Of a stretch of DNA of 18,818 bases, positions 1-7,514 are shown in pieces. How positions within the stretch are numbered: the first letter of the stretch is position 1; every line of letters begins with the position of its first letter. Position numbers and translations under genes: made by a program. Under the pieces are notes generated by a model, which was not told where the DNA came from, did no database searches, and saw nothing but the letters and a program-made list of their open reading frames with translations. Source of the DNA: Anaerolineaceae bacterium UBA4781 (lineage in GTDB: Bacteria; Chloroflexota; Anaerolineae; Anaerolineales; Anaerolineaceae); NCBI GenBank assembly GCA_002403105.1, contig DHHD01000010.1:1-18818 (forward strand), read 5' to 3'.

Positions 1-1275
1 GTGATCCGCACCAATTATCTGGGAGATATCGGGCTGCATGTGATCACCTGGTTATGGAACTATGAGAACTATCACCAGGGTGAAAAACCCCCATTGGAAA
101 ATAAAACCAGTTGGATAGGCAGCCTGTATGCTGAAGCTGTAAAACGCCGTGAAGAATCGGAAGAGAATGAAGAAGCCATACGCAGGTATTTCAGAGCCTG
201 GGATGCCCATGATGCGGAAATCATGGCATTATGGGAAGAAACCCGGCAGTGGTCGCTGGATGCTTTTAACCAGATCTACAGCACTTTGAACATTCACTTT
301 GACAAGGAATATTTTGAGAGCGAAGTAGAACACGAGGGGAAGGAATTCGTAGAAACCCTCATTCAAAAGGGGCTGGCAAAGGATGAACGACCGGAGGGTG
401 CGGTGATCATTGATCTGGATGCCATTCTTGGGACGAAAGAGGAATATCGGGTACTGGTTCTGCTGCGCTCGGATGGGACATCTCTGTATGCGACCAAAGA
501 CATTGCGTTGGCAGTCAAAAAATTCGAACAATACGCGTTAGATCGATCTATTTACGTTGTCGATGTCAGACAAGCATTGTACTTAAAACAAATCTTCAAA
601 GTCATGGAACTAATGGGATATCCATGGGCGAAGCAGTGCTACCATCTGGCGTATGAGATCGTCAATTTACCGGGGAATGTCACCATCGCTTCACGTGAAG
701 GAACCGTGGTGCTGCTGGAAAACCTGATGCAGGAAGCAGAAAAACGCGCCATGGTCATTGTCGATCAAAAGAATCCGGAGCTTGCTCCTGAAGAAAAACA
801 AAAGATCGCCCGCATGGTCGCATTGGGTTCCATCAAGTATTCACTTCTAGCCCGTGATAACACGCGCATCGTCACCTTCGATTGGGAAACTGCTCTGGAT
901 GTGAATGGGCAGGCGGCTCCGTATATCCAATATGCGGCTGTACGCGCGAACAGCATTTTGCGCAAAGAGAAATTTCAGATCCCTGCAGATAGTGAATTTG
1001 CTTTTGCACCTGACACAAAAGAAATTGAACTGGTCGATCTGATCTCGCGTTTCCCGCAGGAAGTAGAAAAAGCCAGCCAGGAATTGCGCCCGTTACAAGT
1101 CGCTAATTATGCATATGACCTGGCGAAAGCATTCAATGATTTTTATACGAATTGCCCGGTACTTTCTGCAGAAGATGAGGTTCGTTCCTTCCGATTAAGA
1201 CTTGTGGCAGCCACAAAACAGACTATTATTAATAGTCTGGGTTTGTTAGGGATTGAAGTCCCTGAAATCATGTAA
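1..1275 (+). CDS. argS: Arginyl-tRNA synthetase, 5'-truncated by the window edge
   Basis: This class I aminoacyl-tRNA synthetase charges tRNA-Arg with arginine in the cytoplasm. About 424 residues are present; the N-terminal add-domain and HIGH motif lie upstream of the window, so the GTG at base 1 is an internal Val codon rather than a start. Visible marks are G-D-I-G-L-H-V near residues 8-14 of the fragment, the ArgRS motif R-S-D-G-T-S-L-Y-A-T-K-D-I at about 156-168, a KMSKS-equivalent S-R-E-G-T-V-V at 231-237, and a DALR-type anticodon-binding domain from about 300 to the end, closing with the typical L-G-I-E-V-P-E-I-M. GDIGLHV replaces the more common GDWGTQFG, which suggests the ArgRS subgroup also found in archaea and some deep bacterial lineages (recalled, not searched). 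The next gene begins 24 nt downstream and may be cotranscribed. Confidence 0.95.
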   Translation: MIRTNYLGDIGLHVITWLWNYENYHQGEKPPLENKTSWIGSLYAEAVKRREESEENEEAIRRYFRAWDAHDAEIMALWEETRQWSLDAFNQIYSTLNIHFDKEYFESEVEHEGKEFVETLIQKGLAKDERPEGAVIIDLDAILGTKEEYRVLVLLRSDGTSLYATKDIALAVKKFEQYALDRSIYVVDVRQALYLKQIFKVMELMGYPWAKQCYHLAYEIVNLPGNVTIASREGTVVLLENLMQEAEKRAMVIVDQKNPELAPEEKQKIARMVALGSIKYSLLARDNTRIVTFDWETALDVNGQAAPYIQYAAVRANSILRKEKFQIPADSEFAFAPDTKEIELVDLISRFPQEVEKASQELRPLQVANYAYDLAKAFNDFYTNCPVLSAEDEVRSFRLRLVAATKQTIINSLGLLGIEVPEIM

Positions 1276-1298
1276 TTTAAAGAAACAAGGAGAGTTGC

Positions 1299-2618
1299 AT
1301 GCCAAAAACACGAACGATCATTATGGGCGCAGCGGGAAGAGATTTTCACAATTTCAACGTGTATTTTCGAGACAATGAAGATTATGAAGTTGTCGCTTTT
1401 ACTGCAACCCAAATCCCAAATATTGAAGGACGAAAATATCCAAAAGAATTGGCTGGATCGTTATACCCGGCAGGGATCCCGATCTACCCTGAAAGTGACC
1501 TGCCAAAGTTGATCTCGGAACAGAAGATCAATCAGGTTATATTTGCATACAGCGATGTCCCCCATGAATATGTGATGCATAAAGCGTCCCTGGTCAACGC
1601 TTATGGAGCGGATTTCAGGTTAATGGGGACAACCAATACCCAAATAAAATCAACTAAACCGGTCATTTCCATTTGCGCAGTTCGGACCGGCTGCGGGAAG
1701 AGCCAAACTACACGCCGCGTATCCAAAATTATGATCGAACTGGGATACAAAGTAGCTGCCATCAGGCACCCCATGCCGTATGGAGATCTTGTAAAGCAAA
1801 AAGTACAGCGTTTTGCGACCTATGCTGATCTGGATAAACACGAGTGCACCATTGAGGAACGGGAAGAATACGAGCCTCATATCGACAATGGTGTGCTGGT
1901 TTTTGCGGGTGTGGATTATGAGTCAATTTTACGGGAAGCTGAAAAAGAAGTAGATGTCATTTTATGGGATGGCGGTAATAATGACATTTCTTTCTACCAA
2001 CCTGATCTTTCCATTGTCGTCGCCGATCCGCATCGCCCGGGTCATGAATTGAAGTATTACCCCGGCGAGACAAACCTGTATTTGGCGGATGTATTTGTGA
2101 TCAACAAAGTGGATACTGCGAATCCTGAAAACATCATCACAGTTCGCGAGAACCTGCGTTCCATCAACCCTGAAGCTGTCATCATCGAAGGCGCATCTCC
2201 ACTGTTTGTGGACGATCCAGAAGCGATCAAAGGAAAACGGGTACTGGTCATTGAAGATGGGCCAACTTTGACGCATGGCGGAATGGCTTATGGAGCAGGT
2301 TGGGTAGCTGCCAAGCGTTTTGGAGCGAAAGAAATCGTCGATCCTCGACCTTTTGCAGTTGGTTCCATCCTGGCGACCTATAAAAAATACCCGAGCACCG
2401 GCACCATTTTACCGGCCATGGGTTACGGAGACGACATGGTCAAGGACCTTGAAAAGACCATCAATGCATCGGATGTGGATCTGGTCATTTCTGCAACTCC
2501 GATCGACCTGACCCGGATCATCAAAGTCAATAAACCCATGCAGCGTGTACGTTACGAACTGCAGGAAATTGGTGTTCCCACCCTGGAAGATATACTAAAG
2601 AAGAAATTCAAAAAATAA
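1299..2618 (+). CDS. P-loop protein of the cyclic 2,3-diphosphoglycerate synthetase / COG2403 family
   Basis: The 439-residue protein has an N-terminal Rossmann-like part (G-A-A-G-R-D-F-H-N-F at about 10-19) followed by a P-loop NTPase domain. The Walker A sequence is T-G-C-G-K-S-Q-T-T at 130-138. A conserved W-D-G-G-N-N-D lies at 223-229 and an N-K-V-D guanine-type motif at 269-272. This arrangement matches proteins annotated as predicted GTPases or as cyclic 2,3-diphosphoglycerate synthetase. The archaeal member from Methanothermus makes the osmolyte cyclic 2,3-bisphosphoglycerate with ATP; the role of bacterial members is unclear, so no substrate is assigned here. The ATG is supported by AAGGAG at 1287-1292, six bases upstream. 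The gene follows argS by 23 nt and ends just before a strong terminator. Family membership is fairly sure; function is not. Confidence 0.8.
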   Translation: MPKTRTIIMGAAGRDFHNFNVYFRDNEDYEVVAFTATQIPNIEGRKYPKELAGSLYPAGIPIYPESDLPKLISEQKINQVIFAYSDVPHEYVMHKASLVNAYGADFRLMGTTNTQIKSTKPVISICAVRTGCGKSQTTRRVSKIMIELGYKVAAIRHPMPYGDLVKQKVQRFATYADLDKHECTIEEREEYEPHIDNGVLVFAGVDYESILREAEKEVDVILWDGGNNDISFYQPDLSIVVADPHRPGHELKYYPGETNLYLADVFVINKVDTANPENIITVRENLRSINPEAVIIEGASPLFVDDPEAIKGKRVLVIEDGPTLTHGGMAYGAGWVAAKRFGAKEIVDPRPFAVGSILATYKKYPSTGTILPAMGYGDDMVKDLEKTINASDVDLVISATPIDLTRIIKVNKPMQRVRYELQEIGVPTLEDILKKKFKK

Positions 2619-2627
2619 TCAAAATAT

Positions 2628-2665
2628 AAAAAGAGGAGGTCGCAACGAGCCGACCTCCTCTTTTT
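2628..2665 (+). terminator. Intrinsic terminator after the argS/COG2403 unit
   Basis: Arms at 2628-2642 and 2651-2665 are perfectly complementary over 15 bp, including flanking A/T pairs, around an 8-nt loop. The right arm ends in five T. It starts 9 nt after the stop codon of the upstream gene. Because the outer pairs are A-tract to T-tract it could also stop transcription on the other strand. The left arm contains AGGAGGT, which looks like a ribosome binding site but lies about 40 nt from the next start codon and would be locked in the stem. Confidence 0.9.
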
Positions 2666-2668
2666 GAT

Positions 2669-2674
2669 TATAAT
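2669..2674 (+). promoter_or_regulatory. Candidate -10 box (TATAAT) for obg
   Basis: A consensus TATAAT sits between the upstream terminator and the obg ATG at 2681, leaving six bases between them. Transcription would then start at or next to the ATG. There is no Shine-Dalgarno sequence in the 14 bases before the ATG and no recognisable -35 hexamer at the expected distance. A leaderless obg mRNA is inferred. Confidence 0.5.
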
Positions 2675-2680
2675 AACAGC

Positions 2681-3958
2681 ATGTTCATAGATGAAGCAGA
2701 AATTCAAGTTCGATCCGGCAGGGGTGGGGATGGAATGATGCATTTTCGGAAAGAGAAATTTGTGAACCGAGGCGGCCCGGATGGGGGTGATGGCGGCCAC
2801 GGTGGAGATATCATCTTTTCCGTAAATCCACACATGAATACCCTGTATAAATTCCAACACAACCGCACCTATATGGCAGAAGATGGAAAAAGAGGCGGCA
2901 CATCAAACCAAACAGGAAGATCAGCCGATGCTCTGGTGATCGAGGTACCACCGGGAACGGTCATTCATGAAAAAAGTACCAATAGAATTCTGGCGGATCT
3001 CACGGCAGAAGGGCAATCGGTCGTTCTATGCAGAGGAGGAAGAGGGGGGAGAGGGAATTCCCGCTTTGCCAATTCCCGCCATCAAGCACCCCGTATGGCA
3101 GAACGGGGGGAACCAGGGCAAGAATTGGAAATTCGATTGGAATTAAAACTGATCGCGGATATTGGAATTATTGGCATGCCCAATGCCGGGAAATCAAGTA
3201 TGCTGGCTGCGGTCACGAATGCCAAACCAAAGATCGCCGATTATCCATTCACAACCCTGGTGCCAAATTTAGGGGTAGCGGTACTGGATATGGATGTTTC
3301 GCTGGTGCTGGCTGATATTCCAGGTCTGATCGAAGGAGCGCACACCGGTATCGGATTAGGCGATACGTTCTTGCGGCATATTCAACGTACCAGAGTATTG
3401 ATCCATTTACTGGATGGAAGCTCTCAGGATGAGATGGCGGATTTTTCACAGATCAACACAGAACTCTCCCTTTTTGATCCAAAACTAGGAGAAAAACCAC
3501 AGATCGTTGTATTAAATAAAATGGATCTTCCAGATATGGAAGAAAAATACGCAACCTTAAAAAAGAAATTCAAGAAAATCGGTGTCGATCTTCTTTCTTG
3601 TTCAACTCTACAAAAGAAAAATCTGCGTGAGATCCTCTGGAAAGCACATGAACTACTTCAAACGATCCCGGCCGAGGCAGTGGAAACGGCAATTCCTCTT
3701 TATACAGCAGAAGTAGATGAGAAAGCATTTACCATCGAAAGGAAAGATGAGGGTTTTATTTTGCATGGAATTGCGATCGAGCGCGCTGCTGCCATGACCT
3801 ATTGGGATAATTATGAATCCATCCGGCGTTTTCAACGAATTCTGTATGCTTTGGGGATCACAGAAGCATTGCGTGAAAAAGGAGTTGATGAGGGAGACTC
3901 AGTTGCGATCGGGGATTATGAACTTACATGGACAGAGGAATTTGGCAATTATGAATAA
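2681..3958 (+). CDS. obg: GTPase Obg/CgtA
   Basis: This is an essential ribosome-associated GTPase acting in large-subunit maturation and stress control. The 425 residues carry all three Obg parts. The glycine-rich Obg fold covers about 1-155, with the G-G-x-G-G-x-G-G series near 31-42 and R-G-G-R-G-G-R-G at about 118-125. The G domain follows: G1 G-M-P-N-A-G-K-S-S at 165-173, G2 Thr pair in Y-P-F-T-T-L at 188-193, G3 D-I-P-G at 212-215, G4 N-K-M-D at 279-282 and G5 S-C-S at 306-308. An OCT domain occupies about 345-420. Length and motifs are complete. The ATG has no SD and lies six bases behind a -10 box. The nadD gene follows after 14 nt, a pairing common in bacteria. Confidence 0.97.
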   Translation: MFIDEAEIQVRSGRGGDGMMHFRKEKFVNRGGPDGGDGGHGGDIIFSVNPHMNTLYKFQHNRTYMAEDGKRGGTSNQTGRSADALVIEVPPGTVIHEKSTNRILADLTAEGQSVVLCRGGRGGRGNSRFANSRHQAPRMAERGEPGQELEIRLELKLIADIGIIGMPNAGKSSMLAAVTNAKPKIADYPFTTLVPNLGVAVLDMDVSLVLADIPGLIEGAHTGIGLGDTFLRHIQRTRVLIHLLDGSSQDEMADFSQINTELSLFDPKLGEKPQIVVLNKMDLPDMEEKYATLKKKFKKIGVDLLSCSTLQKKNLREILWKAHELLQTIPAEAVETAIPLYTAEVDEKAFTIERKDEGFILHGIAIERAAAMTYWDNYESIRRFQRILYALGITEALREKGVDEGDSVAIGDYELTWTEEFGNYE

Positions 3959-3972
3959 GGGAAAACAATAAA

Positions 3973-4590
3973 ATGCGATTAGGTATCTTCGGTGGTACAT
4001 TTGATCCACCGCATGTAGGTCATTTAATTCTGGCTATGGAAGCCTATGACCAGCTCAGACTGGATAAAGTGCTGTGGGTCATTGCCCCCAATCCACCTCA
4101 CAAACAAGGAAAACCCATTACTCCGATTGAACAACGGATCGCGATGGTACGAACTGCGATTAATGCGGATGAAATGTTCGCTCTCTCCCGTGTGGACATT
4201 GATCGCCCGGGTCCGCATTATGTGCTGGATACAATGCAGCTACTCCATAAAAGTTTCCCGAAGGATGATCTGGTTTTTATCATGGGTGGGGATTCTCTGC
4301 GTGACTTACCCAACTGGCATGAGCCGCAAAGATTTGTTGAGCAATGTTCCAACATTGGGGTGATGCGCCGACCGGGAGAAGTGATCGATCTTTCTTTGTT
4401 GGTAGACCAATTACCGGGCATTGACAAGAAAGTGGAATTCATTGATGCACCATTGTTGGAAATTTCTTCCAATAAAATAAGAGCATTGGCATATCAGAAA
4501 AAACCCTTCCGTTATTATTTGCCACCCGGTGTATATGATCAGATCATTACGCTGGGATTATATAATACGGAAGACTCACTGAAGGAGTAA
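3973..4590 (+). CDS. nadD: Nicotinate-nucleotide adenylyltransferase
   Basis: The enzyme transfers the adenylyl group of ATP to nicotinate mononucleotide, giving deamido-NAD in NAD biosynthesis. The 205 residues contain the nucleotidyltransferase signature G-G-T-F-D-P-P-H-V-G-H at 7-17, the G-G-D-S substrate loop at 105-108 and the C-terminal I-S-S-N-K-I-R at 164-170 (usual form ISSTxIR). Length is normal for the family. Only a weak AAGGG element, about 12 bases ahead, precedes the ATG. It follows obg by 14 nt and its stop codon is 4 nt before the lipoprotein start, so coupled expression is likely. Confidence 0.96.
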   Translation: MRLGIFGGTFDPPHVGHLILAMEAYDQLRLDKVLWVIAPNPPHKQGKPITPIEQRIAMVRTAINADEMFALSRVDIDRPGPHYVLDTMQLLHKSFPKDDLVFIMGGDSLRDLPNWHEPQRFVEQCSNIGVMRRPGEVIDLSLLVDQLPGIDKKVEFIDAPLLEISSNKIRALAYQKKPFRYYLPPGVYDQIITLGLYNTEDSLKE

Positions 4591-4594
4591 AGGA

Positions 4595-5227
4595 ATGAAA
4601 AAAACGATCATAGCATTAGGATTCATCGCTTTTCTTTTATCTTCTTGTATTCTGCTTGAAGAAATACCAACCATTACTCCCACGGTTGAAAATGGCTCAC
4701 AAACGCCTTCCGTAGTGCATACTGAGGCAGTTCCAACCAGTACGGTGGGGGTCATTCAATCAACCACAACACAAACATCCACTTCCAGCGCAACGGTGAT
4801 CCCCAGTCAAACTCCAACGCAAGCACCATCCGCTACACCCACAGCATTACCATATACATTACAACTTGGTTCACCGGTCTATACAGCAAACTTTGGATAC
4901 CCGGATGCCGGCTGCAACTGGTTGGGTGTGGGGGGGCAGATCTTTGAAAAAAGCGGAGAGCCTGTTATCAATATGGTGGTTTGGGTGCGTGGTTCTATCG
5001 GAGATACCCCCTTTGAGACCATTGTGCTCAGCGGTACCGCTGAAGGGTATAAATATGGACCGGGAGGGTATGAAGTGGTTATTCATAACGCGGTGCTGGA
5101 AACCAGCGGGATATTTTCCATTCAGATCCTTGATCTCAATGGGAATATTCTCACCGATCAAGTATTTTTTGATACGTATGCTCAATGCGATCAAAACCTT
5201 ATCCTAATCAACTTTACAAAAAACTAA
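4595..5227 (+). CDS. Secreted lipoprotein with Thr/Ser/Pro-rich linker
   Basis: The 210-residue protein begins with a lysine-containing signal peptide and a lipobox L-L-S-S-C, so Cys18 should be lipidated and anchor it to the outside of the membrane. Residues about 25-85 form a low-complexity Thr/Ser/Pro/Gln spacer. A compact domain follows (about 86-210) with D-A-G-C-N-W-L-G-V-G-G at 104-114 and a second Cys at 198; the Cys107-Cys198 pair may form a disulfide. Similar domains are recalled from many Anaerolineae lipoproteins of unknown function, so no activity is assigned. AAGGAG at 4582-4587, inside the end of nadD, lies seven bases before the ATG. It leads into the polysaccharide genes, which fits a cell-surface role. 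Confidence 0.8.
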   Translation: MKKTIIALGFIAFLLSSCILLEEIPTITPTVENGSQTPSVVHTEAVPTSTVGVIQSTTTQTSTSSATVIPSQTPTQAPSATPTALPYTLQLGSPVYTANFGYPDAGCNWLGVGGQIFEKSGEPVINMVVWVRGSIGDTPFETIVLSGTAEGYKYGPGGYEVVIHNAVLETSGIFSIQILDLNGNILTDQVFFDTYAQCDQNLILINFTKN

Positions 5228-5266
5228 AGTAAAGAAAACCTTTCATTATTGAAAAAGAGGAAAGCT

Positions 5267-6040
5267 ATGAATTCTACTGATGGTTTTGTTTTAATGGATT
5301 CCTTGAAAAAACTGGTTATGGGTTGGAAGCGCGTGGTTATCTGCATGGTGATCGGAGGTCTGTGTGGAATGGGCGGAAGCAAATTACTAATACCCATTTA
5401 TGAAACCAGAGCAGTCATCGCTGTAACCATCGATTACACACGCACCGGTGCGCTCTCTGATATTCAAGAAGATCAAGCCATGCGTGGATTGGGGAGTGTT
5501 ATTGATTCTACCCAAGTGCGGGAACAGGTCTTGATGAATGCACAAGCAGCAGGCATTTCGATCGATGAGACCAACCTGTCAGTAAATTTCACTTTGGAAC
5601 GAGAAGATTTTCGCTGGTTCCTGCGGGTACGCGATACTGATGCGGTGCGAGCCACAACACTGGCGAACTTATGGGCAGAAGAAGCTATAACCGTGCTTAA
5701 TAGTGCGATGGAACATGCCATTATTGCCGGTCACTACCAACAATATTTGGACACGCTGGATTACTGTTTGCAGCGCCAGGCTCCTGAGGGAATGAGCAGC
5801 GAACCATGCGCAGCTCTGGATTTTGAATTTTTAAGTGCAGAGATCGAGAAAACCACGTCGGCTATCCGTGATGAGCAAGAGTTGAGTTTTGGATTGATGC
5901 CAGCGCTACAATTCTTTTTAGCAGAAGAGGCACCAATAAATACAACCGCGGTGTTGGGAACACGCAGCATCCTGATCTTTTCTGGGGCGGTTCTGGGTTT
6001 GCTGGTGGCAGTCTTGATCCCCAATAAAGAGAAGGAATAG
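5267..6040 (+). CDS. Wzz/Lyz-type polysaccharide chain-length determinant-like protein
   Basis: The 257-residue protein has the two-helix topology of polysaccharide copolymerases: one membrane segment near 22-45, an extracytoplasmic domain rich in acidic residues and helix-formers, and a second membrane segment near 232-252 followed by a short charged tail (N-K-E-K-E). A proline-containing stretch (E-A-P-I-N-T-T) precedes the last helix, as in Wzz/GumC proteins. There is no C-terminal tyrosine-kinase domain. ATG 5267 is preferred because AGAGG at 5256-5260 lies six bases before it; an in-frame TTG at 5249 would add six residues. Its stop codon directly abuts the start of the O-antigen ligase-like gene, supporting a joint role in setting polymer length. 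The family call rests on topology and context. Confidence 0.7.
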   Translation: MNSTDGFVLMDSLKKLVMGWKRVVICMVIGGLCGMGGSKLLIPIYETRAVIAVTIDYTRTGALSDIQEDQAMRGLGSVIDSTQVREQVLMNAQAAGISIDETNLSVNFTLEREDFRWFLRVRDTDAVRATTLANLWAEEAITVLNSAMEHAIIAGHYQQYLDTLDYCLQRQAPEGMSSEPCAALDFEFLSAEIEKTTSAIRDEQELSFGLMPALQFFLAEEAPINTTAVLGTRSILIFSGAVLGLLVAVLIPNKEKE

Positions 6041-7513
6041 ATGAACGCGAAAAATTCATTGTGGCTTCTGTCACAGAAAACTGCTGATATTCTCTGGATC
6101 ATCATGATCGCGATCCTGCCCATCACCAGCATGCCATTGATCGCTCGCCTGCTGGGATCTGATACAGTGGCTGCACCTTCAATCATAATTGTTTTTTTCT
6201 TAATGGTTATCTGGTTCATTCCTTATATCTTGCGACGGGGAAAGATGGTAAAGGAGAGTATCCCTTTATTGGTTTTTGTGATCGTTGCCCTGGCAGCAAC
6301 CGTGCTGGCGAACTTTAAGGTAATTCCTGCTTATAAAGATGTAGCTTATCTCAGTAATTCCATTGAAGCATTTGTAACGCTGCTAATTGGTGTTGTGTTT
6401 TTTTTGATCACTTCAACCTATCTGCAAAATGAAGAGAAAGCCCTACTCACATTGAAAGTGATCAATTTGAGTGCCATCGTGATGTTGATCTGGACCGGAT
6501 TTCAGGTGGTCGCATGGCACGGATTTGGTCACTACCCGGGATGGATGTTCGATCTGCAAGGGTTGATCTCTTCACGGGTGCTCTACCGGCAGCGGGTGAA
6601 TGGATTGGCATTGGAACCATCCTGGTTTGCACATCAACTGAATATGATCTACATCCCCATCTGGCTGGCAGCGACCATCAAAGGGATTTCGGCATTCAAA
6701 AAACGGCTTGGTTTTCTAACTGTCGAAAGCGTTCTGCTGGTGGCTGGAATTGGATCGCTGTTACTGACCCTTTCGCGGGTTGGTTTGCTGGCTTTTTTGC
6801 TGATGTTCACCTTTCTATTCGTTAAACTGCATTCTTATCTAGTAGCAAGGGTGACGGCTTCCATTCAAAAGAAGAAAGAAAAAATTTCTTTCACACAAAA
6901 AAAGCGTCTGACTGTTTTGATCTCCATTTTATTTATCGTTGTCTATTTGTTGCTCCTTGCTGTTGGCCTGTATGCCTTTTCAAAAGTTGACCCACGCATG
7001 GCAAGTCTGTTTGATTTTTCGGTCGGACAGGATAACCCACTGCTGGCTTATTTCAATGAATTGAGCTTTGGGGAACGGGTTGTTTACTGGTTGGCAGGTT
7101 GGAATGTATTTGCCGAACATCCCATTCTCGGAGTTGGGTTGGGAAATGCCGGATTTTATTTTCCAAAGGCGATCACCCCTTACGGTTGGAATTTGATCGA
7201 GGTGCGACGGCTGGCTTACCGTACCTCGATATTACTCAATGTGAAAAGCTTGTGGGCACGCCTGCTGGCAGAAACTGGTCTGGTTGGTTTTGCAGTTTTT
7301 TGTAGCTGGCTGTACAGTTTGGCGAAAAAATTCGTTAAAAAAGCCGAAACAAAACACAGCATGACAGGTGTTTTCGCCTTATCGGGAATTTTTGTTTTAT
7401 GTGCACTGCTGGCGGAGGGTTTCAGCATTGATTCCTTTGCCATGCCGTATATGTGGATCGCACTGGGGTTGGCTGCGGCTGATCTCCCAGCACTATCCAA
7501 CAAAGGATCGTGA
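6041..7513 (+). CDS. O-antigen polymerase/ligase-like membrane protein (Wzy/WaaL type)
   Basis: The 490-residue protein is almost wholly hydrophobic, with roughly ten to twelve membrane segments. The stretch A-E-H-P-I-L-G-V-G-L-G-N-A (coded near 7114-7152) matches the signature of the O-antigen ligase family, PF04932, just after the large periplasmic loop. Such enzymes polymerise undecaprenyl-linked repeat units or transfer finished glycan to an acceptor; sequence alone does not separate the two. The ATG follows the Wzz-like stop with no gap, and the stop (7511-7513) is one base before the TTG start of the protease gene. No glycosyltransferase or flippase is nearby, so repeat-unit synthesis must be encoded elsewhere. 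Confidence 0.82.
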   Translation: MNAKNSLWLLSQKTADILWIIMIAILPITSMPLIARLLGSDTVAAPSIIIVFFLMVIWFIPYILRRGKMVKESIPLLVFVIVALAATVLANFKVIPAYKDVAYLSNSIEAFVTLLIGVVFFLITSTYLQNEEKALLTLKVINLSAIVMLIWTGFQVVAWHGFGHYPGWMFDLQGLISSRVLYRQRVNGLALEPSWFAHQLNMIYIPIWLAATIKGISAFKKRLGFLTVESVLLVAGIGSLLLTLSRVGLLAFLLMFTFLFVKLHSYLVARVTASIQKKKEKISFTQKKRLTVLISILFIVVYLLLLAVGLYAFSKVDPRMASLFDFSVGQDNPLLAYFNELSFGERVVYWLAGWNVFAEHPILGVGLGNAGFYFPKAITPYGWNLIEVRRLAYRTSILLNVKSLWARLLAETGLVGFAVFCSWLYSLAKKFVKKAETKHSMTGVFALSGIFVLCALLAEGFSIDSFAMPYMWIALGLAAADLPALSNKGS

Positions 7514-7514
7514 T

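Noticed and set aside
2634..2640. AGGAGGT as a ribosome binding site for obg
   Set aside because: It lies 40 nt before the ATG and is buried in the terminator stem.
5761..6219. Open frame on the - strand across the Wzz/Wzy-like junction (152 codons)
   Set aside because: It shadows two + strand genes with good starts and context; no domain is visible.
7368..7514. Upstream ATG extension of the metalloprotease gene
   Set aside because: The added 49 residues overlap the end of the polymerase gene and would place the signal peptide internally; TTG 7515 has a well-spaced SD.
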